NCBI GenBank assembly: GCA_900548905.1
Contig: URMK01000052.1
Location: 1-50,781 of the forward strand
Length of the DNA: 50,781 bases
Direction: 5' to 3'
Source of the DNA: an uncultured Lachnospiraceae bacterium
Lineage (GTDB): Bacteria; Bacillota; Clostridia; Lachnospirales; Lachnospiraceae
Of the stretch, positions 8,184 to 15,764 are shown piece by piece. Under the pieces are notes generated by a model, which searched no databases, was not told the origin of the DNA, and worked only from the letters and a program-made list of their open reading frames with translations. Numbering within the stretch: the first letter of the stretch is position 1; the number at the start of each line of letters is the position of its first letter. The translations under genes were made by a program, and so were the position numbers.

Positions 8184-9593
8184 ATGATTAAACTGAACTT
8201 TGCAGGTATCGGGTCCAGGGAGGAAATGTACCGGTATCTGCAGGGAAAGCTGAATCTTCCGGAATCAAAAGGAGATAATCTGGATAATATTTATGCCATG
8301 CTGTCGGAGGCTTCCGGAAAAATACATATAATTGTGGAAGGTCTTGCAAAAAGCCGGAAGCGCCTGGGAAGTAATCTGGATGGGGTGCTGAAAACGCTGC
8401 GGGACGCGGAGGCTGTAACGGAAAACCTCACGATTGAGGTGCGGGAGCAGATCGAAGCAGGAAAGGAATGGATGGACAATCCTGCCGTGGTGGAGCAGTC
8501 CTGCGCATACAGCAGGCCGGTGATGGTGGAAACGGATGAAAAGCCGGTTCCTCACAATTCCCAGGAGGGTCTTATGTACCGCGCGGAAGGAAGGCCTTAT
8601 GTACGGCTTTACTATCCCAATGCCATGAATGTACAGCTGCAGATCGGGGATATCATGTATCCTTTCCTGGAAACGGAAAAGGATGTGTGGACAGTGGATC
8701 TGCCTTTGGATCCCGGTTTTTATTATGTGCATCTGTATGTGGACAATTGTCTGGCACTCAGTCCTTTTCTTCCTGTCGGATATGGATTTGCAAGGCCGGT
8801 GAACTACATTGAAATCGGGCCGGTACCGGAGTTTTTCCAGATGAAGGATGTGCCCCACGGAGATATCCGGCATGAATATTATAACTCCGCCGTGACGGGA
8901 AGGACGGAAACCTGCATCGTTTATGTACCGCCGGGATATGAAGAAAACAGGGATTCCTATCCGGTCCTGTATCTGCAGCATGGCTTCGGGGAAAATGAAC
9001 GGGGCTGGGTATGGCAGGGAAAGGTGAACCATATTATGGATAACCTTCTTGCCGGGGACAAAGCCGTTCCTATGCTCATTGTCATGGCAAACGGCATGGT
9101 AATGGATGAAACGGCGGAAGGAGAATCTATCCTGCGGCATAATCTGTTCCCGCAGGAACTGGTGGAGGATATCATTCCTTTTATCGAAAAGAAATACCGG
9201 GTAAAGGCGGGAAGGGATTTTCGTGCTATGGCCGGCCTTTCCATGGGCTCCATGCAGACCAGCGTAACTGTCTGCAGCCATCCGGAGCTGTTTGCCTGGG
9301 AAGGGCTTTTCAGCGGCTTCATGCATAATTTTATGGGAAATAATCCGGATAACAGTTTCCTGGCTGTCATGAAGGAAGAAAGCTTTCAGAAAGGGCAGCG
9401 CCTGTTTTTCCGCGGGATGGGAAGGCAGGATGAATTCTGGGAACGATTTGCCGAGGATGACGGTTTCTGTGAAGAAAACAAAATACCATGTGTCCGCAGG
9501 GAATACGAAGGCGGCCATGACTGGAACGTCTGGCGGCAGTGTATCCGGGACTTCCTTCCCCTGCTTTTTCAGGAAAAGGAACCGTTGGCGTAA
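8184..9593 (+). CDS. Esterase-D-type hydrolase with N-terminal barstar-like domain
   Basis: About 469 residues. Residues 1-55 read like barstar (LQGKLNLPESKGDNLDNIYAML resembles the barstar helix and the LPxYYGxNLDALWDCL signature), followed by an E-set/CBM48-like sandwich (about 130-230) and a Pfam Esterase (PF00756-type) alpha/beta hydrolase (about 235-465). HGFGENERGW oxyanion loop, nucleophile Ser in AGLSMGSM and catalytic His in YEGGHDW are visible. No signal peptide, so cytoplasmic. ATG 8184 follows GGAGAAAGG; ATG 8151 (also with a purine-rich site) would add 11 residues. Related enzymes cleave feruloyl or acetyl esters. A barstar-like domain on such an enzyme is unusual. Confidence 0.8.
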   Translation: MIKLNFAGIGSREEMYRYLQGKLNLPESKGDNLDNIYAMLSEASGKIHIIVEGLAKSRKRLGSNLDGVLKTLRDAEAVTENLTIEVREQIEAGKEWMDNPAVVEQSCAYSRPVMVETDEKPVPHNSQEGLMYRAEGRPYVRLYYPNAMNVQLQIGDIMYPFLETEKDVWTVDLPLDPGFYYVHLYVDNCLALSPFLPVGYGFARPVNYIEIGPVPEFFQMKDVPHGDIRHEYYNSAVTGRTETCIVYVPPGYEENRDSYPVLYLQHGFGENERGWVWQGKVNHIMDNLLAGDKAVPMLIVMANGMVMDETAEGESILRHNLFPQELVEDIIPFIEKKYRVKAGRDFRAMAGLSMGSMQTSVTVCSHPELFAWEGLFSGFMHNFMGNNPDNSFLAVMKEESFQKGQRLFFRGMGRQDEFWERFAEDDGFCEENKIPCVRREYEGGHDWNVWRQCIRDFLPLLFQEKEPLA

Positions 9594-9604
9594 CCGGGCA
9601 GATT

Positions 9605-9653
9605 CTGAACAGTTACCCGTAGGCATAGAAAATACCGCTGATGCGGTATCCGC
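9605..9653. repeat. CTGAAC-GTTAC repeat plus ATACCGC hairpin
   Basis: CTGAACAGTTAC at 9605-9616 belongs to the dispersed palindrome family seen at 125. It is followed by the hairpin ATACCGC-TGAT-GCGGTAT at about 9632-9649, without a T-run. It lies between the esterase and the next gene. Confidence 0.35.
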
Positions 9654-9673
9654 AGGAAAGAAACAGGTTACAT

Positions 9674-10153
9674 ATGGAAGAAATGAATGCAACAGAACGT
9701 GAAGCGGCAATCAAAGCGGTCAGGGAATGCGGAACGGAGGAAGCTCTGGGTACAGCCCTGTGGAATGTGGTGGAGCTTTATGCCGGCAGTACTTTTTATA
9801 CCAGCAAGAAGCTGCCCTTTACCTACCGGGTAAAGGGCAGGGAGCTTTTTTGTGACCGGAAGGAAAAATCCATTACCCAGGCTACGGTGCTGAGGGCGTA
9901 CAGAAAAATCCTGGAAGCGCAGAAGGCGGGAGAACCTATCCGCGGACCCAAAAAGCTGAGTATGTTCGGCGCCCCCTATATATGGGGAATCCTGAAAGGT
10001 ACCGGGCTTGCAGGGGAAGATGCAGGAACCGCAGAGACAATGGAGCACGCGGAAAACGCGGAGACGGCAGAGACAATGGAGCATGCGGAAAACGCGGAGA
10101 CGGCAGAAACAATGGATTCTGCGGAGAAAACGGAACCGGCCGGAAAGGAATAG
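9674..10153 (+). CDS. Conserved-looking protein of unknown function with 12-residue repeat tail
   Basis: About 159 residues; I do not recognise a named family. The first 110 residues look globular (YAGSTFYTSKKLPFTYRVKG and GPKKLSMFGAPYIWGILKG stand out as motif-like) and could be a small nucleic-acid or regulatory fold. From about residue 120 there is an acidic repeat: units of AETMEHAENAET, encoded by two nearly identical 36-bp copies at 10031-10066 and 10067-10102 and a diverged third to 10138. ATG 9674 is 14 bases after an AGGAAAG site; ATG 9683 is possible. The stop is nine bases from the next start. Confidence 0.6.
   Translation: MEEMNATEREAAIKAVRECGTEEALGTALWNVVELYAGSTFYTSKKLPFTYRVKGRELFCDRKEKSITQATVLRAYRKILEAQKAGEPIRGPKKLSMFGAPYIWGILKGTGLAGEDAGTAETMEHAENAETAETMEHAENAETAETMDSAEKTEPAGKE
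10031..10138 (+). repeat. 36-bp in-frame tandem repeat, three units
   Basis: Two copies differing by one base, then a decayed third, inside the 3' end of the gene at 9674. The unit length is a multiple of three, so copy changes would keep the frame. Confidence 0.85.
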
Positions 10154-10161
10154 GGATAGCC

Positions 10162-11061
10162 ATGTTGTACATCAGCAGAGAGCATGTGCATGACAGACTC
10201 GATAAGGAAATTGCCCCTGCCGCCGTCTGCGACAGCGGGGACACGGTGGTTTTCCAGACCAGGGACTGCTATGATGACAGCGTCACCTGTGAAGAGAGGC
10301 CTTTGGGAGATCGCAGGGATACCTTGGAAAATCCGGCGACCGGGCCTTTGTATATCCGCGGCGCCCTTCCGGGAGATATCCTGAAGGTGGAGATTCTTAC
10401 AATAAACCTGCGCAGCTGGGGAGCCATGTGCTCCTCCTTTTCGTATGGCGCCTTTGCCGGCAGGTTCCCGGAGACGAAAGCGGCAATCTTTGCTATCAGC
10501 GGTGATCAAATACGATTTGATGAAAAACTGACGCTGGACTGCTGTCCCATGATAGGTGTGATAGGCACAGCTCCCGGCGGAGAGGGGATCGACACGGCAA
10601 CACCAGGCGGCCACGGCGGCAATATGGACTGCCGGAAAATAGGGGAAGGTACGGCGCTTTATCTGCCGGTAGCGGTGCAGGGGGCGCTTCTGTCCATTGG
10701 CGATCTCCATGCGCTTATGGGGGACGGTGAGGTGTTTATCTGCGGCCTGGAGACAGCCGGGGAAGTGACGGTCCGGGTGCGTGTCCTGAAGAACTGCCGC
10801 CTGCCCGTTCCCTTTTTGCTGACGGCAGATAAAGTAATGACCATCCAGTCCGCCCCCACGACGGATGAAGCAGGCAGAAAAGCCGTTTTGCGCATGGAGG
10901 CGTTTGTGAGGGAAGCCACCGGAATCAGTGAGCTGAAATCCGGAATGCTCATGTCCCTTGCCGCGGACATGAGCATATGCCAGATTGTGGATCCCAAAAT
11001 GACCGTACGTGTGGAATTTCCGAGGAAAATACTGGAGCAGTACGGGTGGGAAGTAATATAA
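10162..11061 (+). CDS. Acetamidase/formamidase family protein
   Basis: 299 residues with the family signatures: ENPATGPLYIRGALPGD near 55-70, a substrate-site segment GVIGTAPGG and the metal-site motif GGHGGNMDCR near 150-160. The family hydrolyses short amides to acid and ammonia in the cytoplasm. I start at ATG 10162, nine bases after the previous stop with GGGATAG before it; the upstream reading in the same frame is a shadow of the repeat tail. An AT-rich gap follows before the XRE gene. Confidence 0.88.
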   Translation: MLYISREHVHDRLDKEIAPAAVCDSGDTVVFQTRDCYDDSVTCEERPLGDRRDTLENPATGPLYIRGALPGDILKVEILTINLRSWGAMCSSFSYGAFAGRFPETKAAIFAISGDQIRFDEKLTLDCCPMIGVIGTAPGGEGIDTATPGGHGGNMDCRKIGEGTALYLPVAVQGALLSIGDLHALMGDGEVFICGLETAGEVTVRVRVLKNCRLPVPFLLTADKVMTIQSAPTTDEAGRKAVLRMEAFVREATGISELKSGMLMSLAADMSICQIVDPKMTVRVEFPRKILEQYGWEVI

Positions 11062-11197
11062 AAAGGTGCACGAAATAAAGTAACTTTCCGGCCTTGTTCG
11101 GGAATAAATACATAAATTAACAAAATTACTACCATATATGGGTGCAATTTTGGAAAAAAATGAGATAAAATGTATTTATAAGCAGAGGAGGCCGGCT

Positions 11198-11440
11198 ATG
11201 TCAGAGCAGGAAAAGTTAGCGAACCGTATTAAGGCCCTTTGTAAGAAAAAGGATATATCTTATTATACTTTATCCTACCGTTCTGCAGTTCCTATGACGA
11301 CACTGATGCATATTATTGATGGTTCCACACAGAATCCGGGAATTTTTACGATCTGCAAATTATGCGGCGGGCTTAGTATTTCGCTGAAAGATTTTTTTGA
11401 TTCACCTGAATTTCTGGAGATTGAAGTGGGTGAGGAGTAG
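11198..11440 (+). CDS. Small XRE-family helix-turn-helix regulator
   Basis: 80 residues, one HTH_3-type domain covering nearly the whole protein (LANRIKALCKKKDISYYTLS ... MTTLMHIIDGSTQNPGIFTICKLC, written as two blocks). AGAGGAGG lies 7 bases before ATG 11198. A plausible -10 TAAAAT lies at about 11165 with a weak -35. The gene is monocistronic: a terminator-like hairpin follows. Targets are unknown. Confidence 0.8.
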   Translation: MSEQEKLANRIKALCKKKDISYYTLSYRSAVPMTTLMHIIDGSTQNPGIFTICKLCGGLSISLKDFFDSPEFLEIEVGEE

Positions 11441-11502
11441 TCCTCGCCGGTACAATTTTTATTGCTTTCTTCCATTTTTTGGTTGATTATACCCTTCATA
11501 AA

Positions 11503-11540
11503 GATGGCCGCCCTTGTGCTTGGGGCGGTCATTCTTTTTG
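11503..11540 (+). terminator. Rho-independent terminator after the XRE gene
   Basis: GGCCGCCC faces GGGCGGTC around a short loop (about 11506-11530), followed by ATTCTTTTT. Confidence 0.7.
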
Positions 11541-11585
11541 TACCGCGGACAGCGGAAGGCAGAGTGTATCTGAGAATTTATTCCC

Positions 11586-11656
11586 GTGGGCAACGAGCCA
11601 AACGGATGCACTCGTATAGAACCGAAGGTTCTATTATCCACTTGGCGACTGCCGCC
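11586..11656 (+). ncRNA. Structured element, copy 1 (GGGCA-nCGA-GCCA type)
   Basis: GTGGGCA (11586-11592) pairs with TGCCGC (11650-11655), leaving a bulged G; an asymmetric internal loop ACGA / GAC follows; then GCCAA (11597-11601) pairs with TTGGC (11642-11646). Inside is an 8-bp hairpin, ATAGAACC-GAA-GGTTCTAT. The same outer stem and internal loop recur at 38311-38364 with a different inner hairpin. It lies upstream of the cad promoter, so it is not in that leader. The RNA nature is inference. Confidence 0.45.
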
Positions 11657-11693
11657 ATGTGCAGACAGAATTTAATAAAAATAGAAAAAGTAC

Positions 11694-11722
11694 TTGCTTT
11701 TTTTTGTGTGTCTGCATATAAT
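11694..11722 (+). promoter_or_regulatory. Promoter of the ArsR-CadA operon
   Basis: TTGCTT at 11694-11699, a 17-base spacer and a perfect TATAAT at 11717-11722. The expected start of transcription falls in the operator just downstream. Confidence 0.75.
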
Positions 11723-11726
11723 AGCA

Positions 11727-11758
11727 TTAAACATATGAATGATTGTTCATATGTTTAA
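11727..11758. promoter_or_regulatory. ArsR/SmtB-type operator, 13-bp inverted repeat
   Basis: TTAAACATATGAA, six bases, TTCATATGTTTAA: a perfect 13-bp inverted repeat starting five bases after the -10 box. The position blocks initiation, as expected for metal-released repression by the ArsR-type protein encoded next. Confidence 0.8.
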
Positions 11759-11830
11759 GTGTAAATAAAGGTAACGGTCAATTCCCGCCGACGCAGGCAC
11801 TGCCTATCAAAGTCTGCGGAAAGGAGACGT

Positions 11831-11856
11831 AATCGTTCAGACTTGCCTGAACGATT
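11831..11856. repeat. Perfect 10-bp inverted repeat AATCGTTCAG / CTGAACGATT
   Basis: AATCGTTCAG-ACTTGC-CTGAACGATT in the leader, just before the arsR ribosome site. It shares the TTCAGACTTG core with the repeats at 125 and 38014, so it probably belongs to that dispersed family rather than being a second operator. Confidence 0.55.
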
Positions 11857-11880
11857 ATATAAAAATGGAGGTTGTATTTT

Positions 11881-12258
11881 ATGAAGAGAACCCATGAACA
11901 CGCCGAAAGCTGTGAATACATTCACGTGCATGAGGATATTGTGGAAAAGGTAAACGCCAGGATGCCGGCAGAGGACGACCTGGATGATCTGGCCGATTTT
12001 TTTAAGATTTTCGGAGATACTACAAGGATTAAGATGCTGTATGTGCTGCTTTGTTCGGAAATGTGCGTCTGTGATCTGGCGCAGATACTGAACATGACAC
12101 AATCGGCAATTTCCCATCAGCTGCGCGTTTTGAAACAGATGGATTTGGTGAAGAGCAGGAGAGAAGGGAAAACCATTTTCTATTCCCTTGCCGACGGACA
12201 TATTACTACCATTCTGAGCCAGGGACTTGATCATATACAGGAGGATGAATCAAAATGA
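11881..12258 (+). CDS. ArsR/SmtB-family metal-sensing repressor (CadC-like)
   Basis: 125-residue winged-helix repressor. The alpha-3 metal-site motif CVCDLA is present (ELCVCDL-type) and the N-terminus is rich in His, Cys and Glu (HEHAESCEYIHVHED), like sensors of Cd, Pb or Zn. The recognition helix region reads MTQSAISHQLRVLKQMDLV. GGAGG lies nine bases before ATG 11881; TTG 11872 is an alternative. It overlaps the ATPase gene by four bases, and should repress this operon through the 13-bp palindrome at the promoter, releasing DNA on metal binding. Confidence 0.88.
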   Translation: MKRTHEHAESCEYIHVHEDIVEKVNARMPAEDDLDDLADFFKIFGDTTRIKMLYVLLCSEMCVCDLAQILNMTQSAISHQLRVLKQMDLVKSRREGKTIFYSLADGHITTILSQGLDHIQEDESK

Positions 12259-14153
12259 CAAGGAAAATTAAGAAAAGAATGCAGCGTATTCTTATCGGCG
12301 CCGCTTTTTTTGCGGCAGCCGTATTACTTGAAAAATTGGTGCCGGGGCTGCCCTGGTATGTATTGCTTGCCGCATTTCTGGTTTCCTATGTGATAATCGG
12401 CGGAGATGTGGTAAAGAAGGCGGTTGGCAACATCGGGAAGGGGCAGGTATTTGATGAAAATTTCCTGATGACAATTGCCACGGTAGGTGCCTTTTTTGTG
12501 GGGGATTATCCCGAAGCGGTGGTGGTTATGCTTTTTTACCAGGTGGGAGAGCTGTTCCAGACCTATGCGGTAAACCGTTCCAGAAAGAATATCACGGAGC
12601 TGATGGATATCCGGCCTGATTTTGCCAATGTGCGCAGGAACGGTGCGGAAGAAGAGGTGGATCCGGATGAAGTGGCGGTGGGAGAACTCATCGTTGTGAA
12701 GCCGGGAGAGAGAATCCCCCTTGACGGGGTTATTATAAAAGGAAATTCCAGTCTGGATACCATGGCGCTGACCGGGGAAAGCGTGCCCAGGGAGGTACTC
12801 TGCGGGGAAGAGGTAATCAGCGGCTGTATCAACCTTACGGGTGTCCTGGAAGTGGAGGTCACCAAACCTTTCGGGGAATCCACAGTTTCCAAAATCCTGG
12901 ATCTGGTGGAAAATGCCAGCAGCAAAAAAGCGGAAGCGGAGAACTTTATCACGAAATTTGCCAGATACTATACCCCTATCGTCGTGCTCTGCGCGGCGGC
13001 GCTGGCTGTTATTCCGCCCCTGTTCCTGGGCGGCTGGTCCGACTGGATTTACAGAGGCCTGACCTTCCTGGTGGTGTCCTGTCCCTGCGCTGTGGTGATC
13101 AGCGTGCCGTTAAGCTTTTTCGGCGGCCTGGGCGGGGCCAGCAAGGCGGGTGTGCTGGTAAAAGGAAGCAATTATCTGGAGGCTCTTGCAGAAACGGAAA
13201 TTGTTGTTATGGATAAGACCGGCACGCTGACGAAAGGAACCTTTAAGGTGAAGGAAGTCAAACCGGCCATGGAGGAAAACAAGCAGAATGTTTTATCGGA
13301 AGTAATTACCCGGGATAAACTGCTGGAAATTACCGCCTATGCGGAAAGCTATTCCAACCATCCCATTTCCCTATCCATACAGAAGGCATACGGCAGAGAA
13401 CTGGATAAAAGCAGGCTGGAAAGTACCGAAGAACTGGCCGGCCACGGTGTCCATGCGGTGATTGACGGGGACGATATCTATGCAGGAAATGAAAAATTAA
13501 TGCAGCAGCAGAAAATAAGCTTTACCAATGCGGCTCAGATTGGTACAATTGTGCATGTAGCCAGAAATAACCAGTATCTGGGATATATACTGATTGCGGA
13601 TGAAATCAAGGAAGACGCCGCCGCATGCATCAGCGGGCTGAAGGCAGAGGGTGTAAAACGGGTTATCATGCTTACCGGAGACCGCAGGGAAACAGCGGAT
13701 TATGTGGCTTCCCAAATCGGTCTGACGGAGGTGCACTCCGAGCTCCTGCCCGGGGATAAGGTGGATGAGGTGGAAAAAATCATCGGATCCAAGTCACCTA
13801 AGGGTAAGCTTGTCTTTGTGGGAGACGGCATCAATGATGCGCCCGTTCTTGCCAGGGCTGATATCGGAATCGCCATGGGAGGGCTGGGAAGCGACGCGGC
13901 TATCGAAGCGGCAGACGTGGTTATTATGACCGATGAGCCTTCCAAAATCGCCACAGCCATGAAAATATCCAGAAAGACGCTGGGCATTGTGAAACAGAAT
14001 ATTGTCTTTGCCTTGGGAGTAAAGATCCTGGTATTGATTTTAGCCGCTGTCGGAATCGCCAATATGTGGCTGGCCGTATTTGCCGATGTGGGAGTGGCGG
14101 TCCTTGCTATCCTGAATGCAATGCGTGCCCTGCGGGTAAAGGGGATTGACTGA
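12255..14153 (+). CDS. Heavy-metal-translocating P1B-type ATPase (CadA/ZntA-like)
   Basis: 632-residue inner-membrane efflux pump. Seen in order: TGES (about 172), CPC in the membrane helix (about 276), DKTGT phosphorylation site (about 319), the nucleotide-domain HP dipeptide in SNHPIS, and GDGINDAP (about 522). The CPC motif and the linked CadC-like sensor suggest Zn/Cd/Pb export. There is no N-terminal CxxC metal-binding domain, which makes it shorter than CadA of Staphylococcus. ATGA overlap with the regulator gene gives translational coupling. Confidence 0.93.
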   Translation: MTRKIKKRMQRILIGAAFFAAAVLLEKLVPGLPWYVLLAAFLVSYVIIGGDVVKKAVGNIGKGQVFDENFLMTIATVGAFFVGDYPEAVVVMLFYQVGELFQTYAVNRSRKNITELMDIRPDFANVRRNGAEEEVDPDEVAVGELIVVKPGERIPLDGVIIKGNSSLDTMALTGESVPREVLCGEEVISGCINLTGVLEVEVTKPFGESTVSKILDLVENASSKKAEAENFITKFARYYTPIVVLCAAALAVIPPLFLGGWSDWIYRGLTFLVVSCPCAVVISVPLSFFGGLGGASKAGVLVKGSNYLEALAETEIVVMDKTGTLTKGTFKVKEVKPAMEENKQNVLSEVITRDKLLEITAYAESYSNHPISLSIQKAYGRELDKSRLESTEELAGHGVHAVIDGDDIYAGNEKLMQQQKISFTNAAQIGTIVHVARNNQYLGYILIADEIKEDAAACISGLKAEGVKRVIMLTGDRRETADYVASQIGLTEVHSELLPGDKVDEVEKIIGSKSPKGKLVFVGDGINDAPVLARADIGIAMGGLGSDAAIEAADVVIMTDEPSKIATAMKISRKTLGIVKQNIVFALGVKILVLILAAVGIANMWLAVFADVGVAVLAILNAMRALRVKGID

Positions 14154-14172
14154 GTAAACAGAAAGACGCAAG

Positions 14173-14919
14173 ATGAATAAAATACAGCTGCATATAAGCT
14201 TATCAAAGGAAGAATTAAAAACAACATTGAGTCGGTATCACTATGAGGATGCCGACTTTCTGCTGTTTTCCCAGGTTTATGAAAAGATTATGGAACAGGC
14301 GGCGCCGGCAGGAATGTATGCGTTTGCAGCCGGAGGGATGCGGTGTCAGGATGCCGTAAAAAAAGGATCGGTAACGGCGGAAGAAGGAGAGGAAAGAAGC
14401 TTGCCGGTGATTGTGAGCCTGGGAAGCTGGCCGGATCGCCTTCAGGAGGAGTACGCCCTCCGGGGGATGCTTACGGAAAGCTTTATGGCGGAATGTATCT
14501 GTTCGGAGCTGCTGCTGAAGGCCTATGAGGATATGAACGGCAAAATACGGGAAAAATACGGATGGTGGGTAAAGAAAATGCTCTTTCCCGGAGGCGAACT
14601 GCCCCTGGAAGCCATGGAGGAAATCTTCGGGAGCATCGGGCAGGAAGAGGTCCGTTATAACAGATATTATGTGCTGACTCCGAAAAAGAGCGTGGCTTAC
14701 CAGGCGGTCCTCACCCGGAATGAAGGAGAGGCCTGTGCCGGTATCTGTGTGTCCTGCCCCCGTACGGACTGTCCCAACAGACGGGCGGAGGAAGGAAAGT
14801 ATCGCCGCAGGGAAGCGCTTTGGCCGGATATATCGGGTATGGCTCTGCCTTATGGGTATCAGCGGATTTTTCACAGAAATGCAGCAGCACAGGAAGAAAG
14901 GCGGGAAAAAAATGAATAA
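14173..14919 (+). CDS. MetH-reactivation-domain-like protein
   Basis: 248 residues. The C-terminal part, KKSVAYQAVLTRNEGEACAG then CVSCPRTDCPNRRA, resembles the short clostridial proteins built on the SAM-binding activation domain of B12-dependent methionine synthase, which end in a CxxC..C cluster. If so, it would help reactivate a corrinoid protein in the cytoplasm. It overlaps cobO by eight bases, which supports a corrinoid role. It lacks the B12-binding and catalytic parts of MetH. The family call is moderate. Confidence 0.6.
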   Translation: MNKIQLHISLSKEELKTTLSRYHYEDADFLLFSQVYEKIMEQAAPAGMYAFAAGGMRCQDAVKKGSVTAEEGEERSLPVIVSLGSWPDRLQEEYALRGMLTESFMAECICSELLLKAYEDMNGKIREKYGWWVKKMLFPGGELPLEAMEEIFGSIGQEEVRYNRYYVLTPKKSVAYQAVLTRNEGEACAGICVSCPRTDCPNRRAEEGKYRRREALWPDISGMALPYGYQRIFHRNAAAQEERREKNE

Positions 14920-15439
14920 AGGCTTACTACATTTATATACGGGAGAAGGAAAAGGAAAAACCACAGCCGCCATGGGGCTGGCCCTTCGCGCGGCGGGTGC
15001 GGGGAAAAAGGTGCTAATCCTGCAGTTTATGAAGGGACGGGATACCGGGGAGCTGCACAGCCTTTCCCACATACCTGAAATACGAATTCTGCGCAGCGAA
15101 AAGGATTATGGTTTTTATTCCTCCATGACACAGGAGGATAAAGATGCGCTTGCCGGAATCCATAACCGTATGCTGGACGAAGCGGTGAGCCTGGCATATG
15201 CAGGGGAAGTTGAGCTTCTTATTATGGATGAAGTCACTTATCCGGTAAATTGGAAACTGCTGGATGTGGATAAGCTTAAAGCTTTTCTGAAAGAAAAGCC
15301 GGAAGGGCTGGAGATTGTCTGCACAGGCCGGGATGCGGCGGATTTTCTTGCGGACGCAGCCGATTATATTACGGAAATGAAGTGCATAAGACATCCGTTC
15401 GAGAAAGGGATTCCGGCGCGGAAGGGCGTGGAGTTCTGA
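14912..15439 (+). CDS. cobO: Cob(I)alamin adenosyltransferase, CobA/CobO/BtuR type
   Basis: Adenosylates cob(I)alamin or cobyrinic acid a,c-diamide using ATP. P-loop GEGKGKTT at residues 11-18, QFMKG near 38, and MDEVTYPVNW near 112 are family hallmarks. 175 residues is normal. Start ATG 14912, inside the end of the previous gene; GGCGGG lies upstream. No other B12 genes are in the window, so this looks like a salvage step. Confidence 0.92.
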   Translation: MNKGLLHLYTGEGKGKTTAAMGLALRAAGAGKKVLILQFMKGRDTGELHSLSHIPEIRILRSEKDYGFYSSMTQEDKDALAGIHNRMLDEAVSLAYAGEVELLIMDEVTYPVNWKLLDVDKLKAFLKEKPEGLEIVCTGRDAADFLADAADYITEMKCIRHPFEKGIPARKGVEF

Positions 15440-15764
15440 CCGGTCGCGGAGGCTATAAAAAATAGTGTCGGTTTTCGTTTGTACGATAGGTTTCATGTAA
15501 AGACAACGAAGCTGGAAAGTCTGATGAATAGTGCATTTCACTACTCTTTTCAGCTTGTAGTGTGAAATGTTTGTGGGTCATGATCTAACCTGAAACCCGC
15601 CCGATTCCCGTCCTGATTTCATAAAAACTTGAGGTACGATATAAGAATAGATGAAACAACTTGACAGATTCGACATTAAAAATTAGAGTATAACAAACAA
15701 GAATATTCGCATTTGGCGGATAATGTGTACTCGACAAATAGGAAGTTGTAGGGGCAAAAAATAG
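15440..15764. other. AT-rich intergenic stretch with one hairpin
   Basis: No gene is visible. GCATTTCACTAC (about 15533-15544) can pair with GTAGTGTGAAATGT (about 15557-15570) with a two-base bulge. A TTGACA occurs near 15661 with only a weak TAGAGT 17 bases on. The base composition drops here and stays AT-rich to about 17.28 kb. Confidence 0.5.

Noticed and set aside
8265..9710. Long antisense ORF over the esterase
   Set aside because: Opposite strand of a clear enzyme gene, no domain and no ribosome site.
11462..11758. 98-codon ORF between XRE and arsR genes
   Set aside because: It runs through a terminator, the structured element, the promoter and the operator.
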